This document shows positions 57,744-64,000 of a stretch of DNA of 64,000 nt, in pieces (the first letter of the stretch is position 1; each line of letters opens with the position of its first letter). The notes under the pieces are model-generated. The model saw nothing but the letters and a program-made list of their open reading frames with translations. It did not search any database and was not told the DNA's origin. The translations under genes were made by a program, and so were the position numbers. The DNA is from Nipponacmea schrenckii (lineage: Eukaryota > Mollusca > Gastropoda > Lottiidae), in the NCBI GenBank assembly GCA_030562195.1, contig JAUJPP010000002.1:1488001-1552000 (forward strand). Direction: 5' to 3'.

Positions 57744-58520
57744 TCATAAACAGGAATTGATATCCAATTTGCTCATTTCAAACATAATTCTCAGTAAGAC
57801 AGTATCTGTACAATGTGGTGGAAATCCATTTAAAGCAGGAACCGAGTCTTCATTTATTGGATTAACATTCATAAAATGAACATAGTTCTTTAGAGCATGG
57901 AATTGGTTTTCCATTCGAGACAAGCGTCCCTTTCTGTGATCACGATGATTGTTGCAATTTCTGTTACCCTCCTCAGTATATTTAATATAAGATCCAGGAT
58001 AGAAGTCAAAGCCATGTTTTTGTGACTGATGTATTTGGTTAGTGCGCAGGTCATAAGCATCATTTTCGGTTAATATGTCATGGCCTTTAAAAGAACCGAT
58101 GCTATCATTTTTTTGTTTCGAAATTGAACATGGTCGTTTTTCCAAGAAATTACCATGTGAGTAAGGAATGGGTGGAAATTTTGGTTTTTCCACCAACTTC
58201 AACACCTCCTCAGATGGATTTTTGCTGATTTCCGTATGTTCACATTTCACTGACGTAATTGGTCCAGAAGGATGAATAGTTTTTCTCAGATTGAAATCAT
58301 ATTCACTCTGAATTATTAGCTGTTCGCCTACTAAATTTCCTCTCAAAATAAAATTTACATCAGACGGACATCTTTTAACTGCAGGACCATGAAGAGGAAT
58401 CTGTGTTTTTCTGTTTTTAGACATGAAGTGGGATTTGATCTTTGGCCTTAATGTCTGCGACAATTCGGCTGGGTACTTGAATTCACGAACCGGAACTGTC
58501 GATCTTCTGTCTTGTAACAT
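57744..58520 (-). CDS. Protein of unknown function, single exon, 258 aa
   Basis: An uninterrupted frame from MLQDRRSTVPVREF to SKLDINSCL. It is soluble, with many short proline motifs (KFPPIPYSHG, HPSGPITS) and no signal or membrane segment. The last 60 residues look more ordered (RLSRMENQFHALKNYVHFMNVN). The length without a stop in AT-rich sequence and the balanced composition support coding. It lies 1.1 kb beyond the start of the 346-aa gene, on the same strand. Both proteins are disordered and of unknown function, but I see no sequence relation between them. Confidence 0.65.
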   Translation of the reverse strand: MLQDRRSTVPVREFKYPAELSQTLRPKIKSHFMSKNRKTQIPLHGPAVKRCPSDVNFILRGNLVGEQLIIQSEYDFNLRKTIHPSGPITSVKCEHTEISKNPSEEVLKLVEKPKFPPIPYSHGNFLEKRPCSISKQKNDSIGSFKGHDILTENDAYDLRTNQIHQSQKHGFDFYPGSYIKYTEEGNRNCNNHRDHRKGRLSRMENQFHALKNYVHFMNVNPINEDSVPALNGFPPHCTDTVLLRIMFEMSKLDINSCL

Positions 58521-59375
58521 ATTGGATATGATGTTTTCACAGGTAGACTACCACTTGGTCATTTAGATTGTCAATTTGCCCTTGCCGTTCCAAATACGTT
58601 CTGCATAACAGTACAAAAACGTTAAAATAAGCTATTGTTACGTCATGCGTATTGTGGCCTACTAACTTACAGGCGACTTTCCACATCCACATCATTTCTA
58701 ATTTTGTATGTTGTATATAGAAGAACCGACTACTTCCAAATCGAAATGATCGCTAAAATATATATTTTAAATGCCATTCCTGGTCCGACCAACCAAACAG
58801 GTTTTATATGTCTTTATTGAAAACCATATGGGATGCTAATCGGCCTCAATATTCATTTCCAGTAAGACTTCTTTCAGATTTGTATTGTATTTAAGGTAAT
58901 AGATTCAATTATATCTCTAGCTATCAACGAATATCATTCGACCCGAGCCCCTTCATCATTCATCTCTTTAAAACTTATTTTACTTGCTTCTATATTATAA
59001 GTCATTTCAATCATATCGTTTATAGATACAGTTGAAAAAGACTTTATGTAGGCCTATATAAGTTTTATGCTTGTCCTTGGATCGACAAATGTGTATTAGA
59101 TCTACAGTACTATAAAACATCATGACTAGATTCAATTGATATTTTGGTAAATGTCTTTCAGTACATTTTCAAATTTTAGAGGAAGGAAATTCTAAAATTC
59201 ATGAATAAGTAACATCAATTCTAATCTTAAACCGTGCTAAAAGGACTTGTTCAAGCTGAAGTATTTCGTCGTTCAAACGATCATTTCGACCGTATGTCAC
59301 GAACAGAGTCCATCACCCACAGTTGCGCTAACGGAAATATTACCTAATTTTTTAACCTGTCTTTTGTTTCAAATT
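58521..59375. other. Intergenic region between divergent genes
   Basis: Separates the 258-aa gene (minus) from the temptin-like gene (plus). No other feature was seen. Confidence 0.45.
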
Positions 59376-59383
59376 TATAAAAG
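59376..59383 (+). promoter_or_regulatory. TATA box of the temptin-like gene
   Basis: TATAAAAG lies 40 bases before the chosen ATG. Transcription would start about 30 bases on, leaving a 5' UTR of about 15 bases if there is no upstream exon. A TATA promoter fits a tissue-specific, strongly expressed secreted protein. Confidence 0.6.
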
Positions 59384-59422
59384 GAGGTGTTCGATTTACT
59401 TTCCGATTTTTGGCCGTCCAAC

Positions 59423-61853
59423 ATGTTGCTTCTTACATTATCTTTGTCTCTGTTGATTGTATATGTTAACTGTTATGGAGAATTCAAAGACACTATTCCG
59501 AATGGTAATTCTGTTGTTAACCCTTGCAGTGTATTGGGATTGTCATGGTCCGGAGTGGGTCACAGGAGTGCCAGTGGTGGAGGTGAATTAAATGAGTTCG
59601 GAACGGTATGTGACTATCTTTGAACACGATGGATGCAACACAATGTGGACGCCTGCAATTAACTGCAACTCATGTTATGCTTTACATTGATTCATAGTGT
59701 AAAAAGAGTGTGACTGAAAGTTTGAACCATTTTGAAAAACAAATGGTTTCTTTGTAAAGAATAATAACACGATCTTAGGGATTTTTAAACAATGTATACG
59801 ATACGATGCAGTACAATCTTGACAGAAGCATCTTTTAATATTAAAGTCATAAATCGGATTTTGACCTGTTTCGTACTGGACCTTACTAGACCTACTTGTA
59901 TTCGATTCCAAATGATCAACAGTGAATATTCCTATAAAAATTTCATATAAAACCCTTATGCAAACGTAAAATGAATTAAAAGGAGGTCCCCTATTCAAAA
60001 TACTTACTTTATTCATTATTATAATTTTTTATATAGGCCTAATAATTGGTGAATCTACGGTGAATTAAGGTTTTTCTAAATTTTGTATAGAAGAAAAACG
60101 ATAGGATCAATTTGTACCAATCAAAATTCTTGTGGTTTCTGCTATTCCGCAAAAAAAACACACACACGCAAAAAAAAAACAAGCGTTTGATAACGTCATA
60201 CTAAAGTAATGTAAAATCTGGAAAACGATCCGTTTCAGTCAAAGCCAATTACTGTTCATTAGTTTTACAACTTTAACATGTTTGATAAAAACAGGATATA
60301 ATAACTAAAAAAACTGCAAGTTGACAATTAAACTATTAAAAAGTAACAACTTCCGCACAGCAGTCTAGTATTATAAATATATTAATCCTTCGTGTCTTCA
60401 TTCATTCTCAATTCATTTTCGTATTGTTCATAATCGGTTTAACAGATTGGAATACCCACAAAACTGCATGGATAATATATATTTTTAAACAAATGAAATC
60501 AAAACGATTTGGCTTGTGCTATTTGACTTGTGTTTGTGCTTTTTTTCTCGAGCCATGATATAATATTTCTTTTTCCTCTTTTATTTTTCTCAAACATTTT
60601 TTTTGCATTTTTGGTGACACGTACCATAATATAGGCATCTGAAACTTTTGTTCTCTAATTATGCTTTACCCCAAAATAGTAGAACAAGCGCTTAGTCGCT
60701 AAAATAAATATGAAACTGGTTAAGCCAACATAGAAGTTTCTTTGTAAACTATATATAATCTGTGATTAATTTTAATATATACCCACATTTTGATGTGGTT
60801 TGTGACTGCAACTTCCTTCCATAAAACATATTACATGTACTTAAAATATAGATAAGTAGACCAATTGATTAGTGAACTTAACCCATGGTAATATAATCAT
60901 ATCACGATTATAATTTTTTCTAGGATTACGACACGGCTGGTAGAACTTGGACCCAGTCATTGTGTATGAAAGATTCAGACGGTGATGGTTATACCAATGG
61001 TCAAGAACTAGGTGATCCTAATTGTGTTTGGACAATTGGGCAGCAAATACAAGCAGAACCAATGGGACATCCAGGTAAATCAGGTTTTCGATACGCCGAT
61101 TTGCTCCTAAGGTTATATTACATACTTGGCTGGGCTACTATATAGAAATATTGGGACACTTTTAATTGGGTAGCCTACTTTTAATATGTTCAATGGAAAC
61201 ATGGTCACAGTAATACGAAATTTTGGTTAAATTAATTCATGCACACGGTATTTTGGTTATTTATACCAAATACCTTGTGTCCGTATTACTGTGAATGCCG
61301 TATAGTATTATAACTGTCTCCTTAATTTCCTTATCACCGCAATACTGTGACTATAAATTCAAGTCGTTTGTTTTAATATGATATGTAATCAAATCACATG
61401 TCAAGTATTGCTTTAAATGTGTTTTGAAAACATTGTTGAAATATTACAACCTTTTTGAAAATTCGACTTATCAAGTCGCGGTAGTGATTCCATATGGGTG
61501 CAAACTACGATCGTGTGTTTTATTTCCAAGTAGAACCCAGTGTTGCTCTTTATGGTCCAAAAGTGTCTTAAGGTTTGAAACTTGCAATATGGTTAATTGA
61601 ATTGACGACAAAAAAAAATATGAATAAAAAAATAGGACAGTAGGTCTATGTATAGATGCAGTTGGTTTCATTATGGGATATTACTCTTTTCAATTCATTC
61701 ATGTTTTCTTTGTATCCAATTACAATTATAATGTAGACCAAGGGAGTGAATATTACCTATCTTATTGTCATTACCAGTATACTTATTTTTATTGCAGGTA
61801 TATGTGAACCTATTGGCTCCCAGAATTGTCAACATCAACTTTTAAGATGTTAA
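59423..61853 (+). CDS. Temptin-like secreted protein, 129 aa precursor
   Basis: Three exons: 59423-59605, 60924-61074 and 61798-61853 (390 nt with stop), all GT-AG and in phase. The chosen start gives MLLLTLSLSLLIVYVNC, a classic signal peptide; an in-frame ATG at 59387 would add 12 polar residues and is less likely. Mature features are IPNGNSVVNPC, the glycine-rich GVGHRSASGGGELNEFG, TWTQSLCMKDSDGDGYTNG with an EF-hand-like acidic loop, QELGDPNCVW, and a C-terminal region with paired cysteines (ICEPIGSQNC and LLRC). These match temptin of Aplysia, part of a water-borne pheromone complex from the albumen gland, and its many molluscan relatives. Related proteins also occur in shell and mucus, so a pheromone role here is inference. 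A TATA box lies just upstream. Confidence 0.93.
59606..60923. other. First intron of the temptin-like gene
   Basis: AT-rich, with A-runs near 60150-60180. No repeat with defined ends and no other gene was seen. Confidence 0.5.
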
Positions 61854-63535
61854 TAAGCACGGTTTAATAATCCGTTGGGTTATTGTATTCTATAATTTCT
61901 GCGCTCTTTTGAAAAGTTAACTACAGTTGAGCGTCAAGATAAGACGACTAACCCTTCACGAATGAACCCAAGACACAAACAAACTCTACACAGTACAAGT
62001 TAAAATCAACCGCCACATATTCGTAACAATGACCAAAAATGCCTTTTCTTCACGCGAATAGTTAATAAAAGTCAATGAAGTGTTTTGGCTGCAATATTGC
62101 AAGTTACCACTTTTTTGCATCTGAAAACATTTCTTGAGAGCCGATCAGGAAGTAATATTCTACTGTAATGAAATGAATGACTTTTACGTCCTACTCTAAT
62201 GAAGACAGACAAAATAATCTCCTGACAAAAAGCATTAAAATTTTGCTGCCTTGGAATTATGTTCCATTTTTTCATTGATTAAGTTTTCGTTGGTTTGTGT
62301 TTTATGTTGTGTTTTTGTTTATTAAAAGATATTTTATTCCAAATGTTTTTAATTGTATTGAAATTTCGGGGCTTAATAAAATATGATGTCTACCAACCCG
62401 ACACATAGGAAAAAACTCGTCGTCCTTTATATTACTCCATAAAGATCCCTTATCTTCACAATTACCTATTCATAAAATATCTCTTTGTGCTTTTATATGT
62501 CATCAAGTCCAAAACCGTTCATCTGATTAAAATACTTTCACATTACACGATGAAAAAGTAGCCTACGCCTTTCTAAAATCCACAAGTCAACCTACTAATT
62601 ACAAAGTAGAGATATTTATAGTTTACTTTTCAAACTTTCACAATAATCAAAAAGTCAACTTTAAAAATTTCATTCCTAACATTGCATTATTGGCATGATC
62701 AACTAATGTCATCTTGAGTTCAATATACGTTCACTGTCCACACGTTGCAGTTCCATGGGGTTTGATGGAGTCCAATAATAAAGATTGACCAAAAAGGTTA
62801 GAGGTCTCCATAATGAATACATGTACACCGATATATTTATTACCTTGCCCGGCAAGCTATCCTTAACCAAAATATCGTATGATTGCCTTTATTTATAATA
62901 CCTCAATCAAATTTTTGTAAAAAAAATACGGATGATCGGCTTCGCTATCGCTCTTGACTTAGTAAACACACATAAAATATTGCACAATTATGGCCACAAT
63001 TTTCCTTCATCCAATCTGATGAATCTCAGTGGAGTAAGGGGCTCACTGACGGAGTGACGGATGAGGTAGAATTGTCTCTTCTTTTTTCAAATTTGACTTT
63101 GTGAATACTTTTAGTAATGAACCTCTCCATATTGATGCATGTGGAACCCTTAAACTTATATTATCAGGCGAGTTTTATTTGGGTTGTTTACGGAAATTTC
63201 TTAAAAAAATATAATCATTTAACATATAACTCCCATCTTTACATTCGTCGAAATAGCGTCAAGTTCTTAAGGGGTGCGTATGCCCCTATATTATGTCAAT
63301 ATAGAACTAGGCTATTGTTCTATAGTCTTACCACATAATATGTTAAATAAACAGTTTATTACTACAATTTGTGACGAATTCATTTTTGTTTTAACTAATA
63401 ATGTAATATTCAGGTGTGACAGCCATTGGCTACTGGTTTGTTGATACTTTGCTTGCAGATAATACGGATTAATCAAATCTAATTAAATTTCATTATACAA
63501 CATTTTCTTCAAAAGACAATCTAGAAACAATGAAA
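61854..63535. other. Gene-free stretch with repeat fragments
   Basis: Holds a SINE tail fragment at 62165-62212 (minus strand: GTCTTCATTAGAGTAGGACG then TAAAAGTCATTCATTTCA) and, at 62839-62866 (minus), the repeat head GCTTGCCGGGCAAGGTAATA. Nothing else could be supported. Confidence 0.5.
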
Positions 63536-63579
63536 ATGGAGTTTGACTTCCTGCGCTATTCTGCGCCTAATGGGCTAAA
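63536..63579 (-). mobile_element. Diverged SINE tail fragment
   Basis: TGACTTCCTGCGCTATTCTG then CGCCTAATGGGCTAAAAG aligns with ACGTCCTACTCTTCTGCACC then TTATGGGCTAATGAAG of the shared SINE tail, and it abuts the MITE that follows. Confidence 0.45.
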
Positions 63580-64000
63580 AGCCTAAGTCCACATGGGCGA
63601 TTAAAGCACTTGCGATCCAAAAAAAAAATAATCGCATGGTTTTATCGCCAGAAAACTGAAATCGCAGGTAGTCGCATACTTTCCTAAAAAAATTAATCGC
63701 ATGTGGCTTCAGTGTCCATTTGTGCGACTAAATAAAGAATCGCAATCTTTGGGACAACACGTTATACAAATATTTACAATGAAAAAGAAAAATGCGACAA
63801 GAAAGTAAGCGATTAATATGGTTATCGCAGGGTGTATGCGATTAAATATCGAACACGTTGGTCTCATGGTCTTACCAAAAAATGTACACTTGTCGCATGC
63901 TTTTTTCCTATTAATCGCATGTGATCGCACAGAAACTTTAACTATTTAGTTTCCATTCTAGCGATTAATTTTCACTTTAATCGCACAAGTGGAAATTGGC
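63580..64000. mobile_element. MITE rich in ATCGCA motifs, reaching the window end
   Basis: The left end GCCTAAGTCCACATGGGCGATTAAAG is roughly the inverse of the right end CTTTAATCGCACAAGTGGAAATTGGC, which closes at the last bases of the window. The inside is crowded with ATCGCATG, TGCGACTA and GCGATTAA in both orientations (about 20 occurrences). No coding frame. The class is not certain; hAT-like is possible. The flanking duplication cannot be checked because the right flank is outside. Confidence 0.65.

Overview
The window is nuclear DNA of a eukaryote, almost certainly a mollusc and probably a gastropod. It is AT-rich, its genes are split by GT-AG introns, and coding sequence is sparse among many small transposons. 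It encodes a temptin-like secreted protein (temptin is a gastropod water-borne pheromone). Its repeats also carry the block CAAGGGCAATAACTCA, which I associate with molluscan genomes. No bacterial, organellar or CRISPR features were seen, and the species cannot be named from the sequence.

Layout. 1-3.4 kb is a direct-repeat array (period 1,676 bp) followed by a tRNA-derived SINE. At 3.8-5.6 kb lie three minus-strand exons of a partial, diverged second nudC-type CS domain, interrupted by MITEs. 8-15 kb is a tandem-repeat field into which a Penelope-like retroelement (about 9,937-14,727) has inserted. That element has an intact reverse transcriptase/GIY-YIG ORF, a frameshifted upstream ORF ending in an SGNH-hydrolase-like domain, and a well-formed type I hammerhead ribozyme motif. 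16.7-22.3 kb is a complete ten-exon nudC gene (minus), head-to-head with a small TMEM141-like membrane protein gene (plus). 24-30 kb holds a duplicated promoter/first-exon block, a hAT-type MITE and a three-exon gene of unknown function with a coiled-coil tail. 30-36.7 kb is largely empty. 36.8-38.5 kb is a four-exon secreted phospholipase A2. 40.2-42.1 kb is the large last exon of a protein built of serial ubiquitin-like folds. 46.7-53.2 kb is cytochrome b5 reductase 4 (12 exons located, the short last one not found). 55.5-58.5 kb has two minus-strand genes of unknown function. 59.4-61.9 kb is the temptin-like gene with its own TATA box. The right edge is a MITE that runs to the window end.

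The host genes do not form a pathway: NudC (dynein/Hsp90 co-chaperone), CYB5R4 (ER redox), PLA2 (lipid hydrolysis) and temptin (secreted signal) are unrelated neighbours. Two links are worth noting. NudC and CYB5R4 both carry a CS domain. NudC and the TMEM141-like gene share a 291-bp promoter. The mobile fraction is the most unusual part: the ribozyme-bearing Penelope element with an SGNH-type ORF, TTAA-flanked MITEs (one only 10 bp from a splice acceptor), and SINEs of different bodies that share one 3' tail.

All exon boundaries were read by eye from open frame, splice dinucleotides and remembered protein family sequences. No alignment or search was run.
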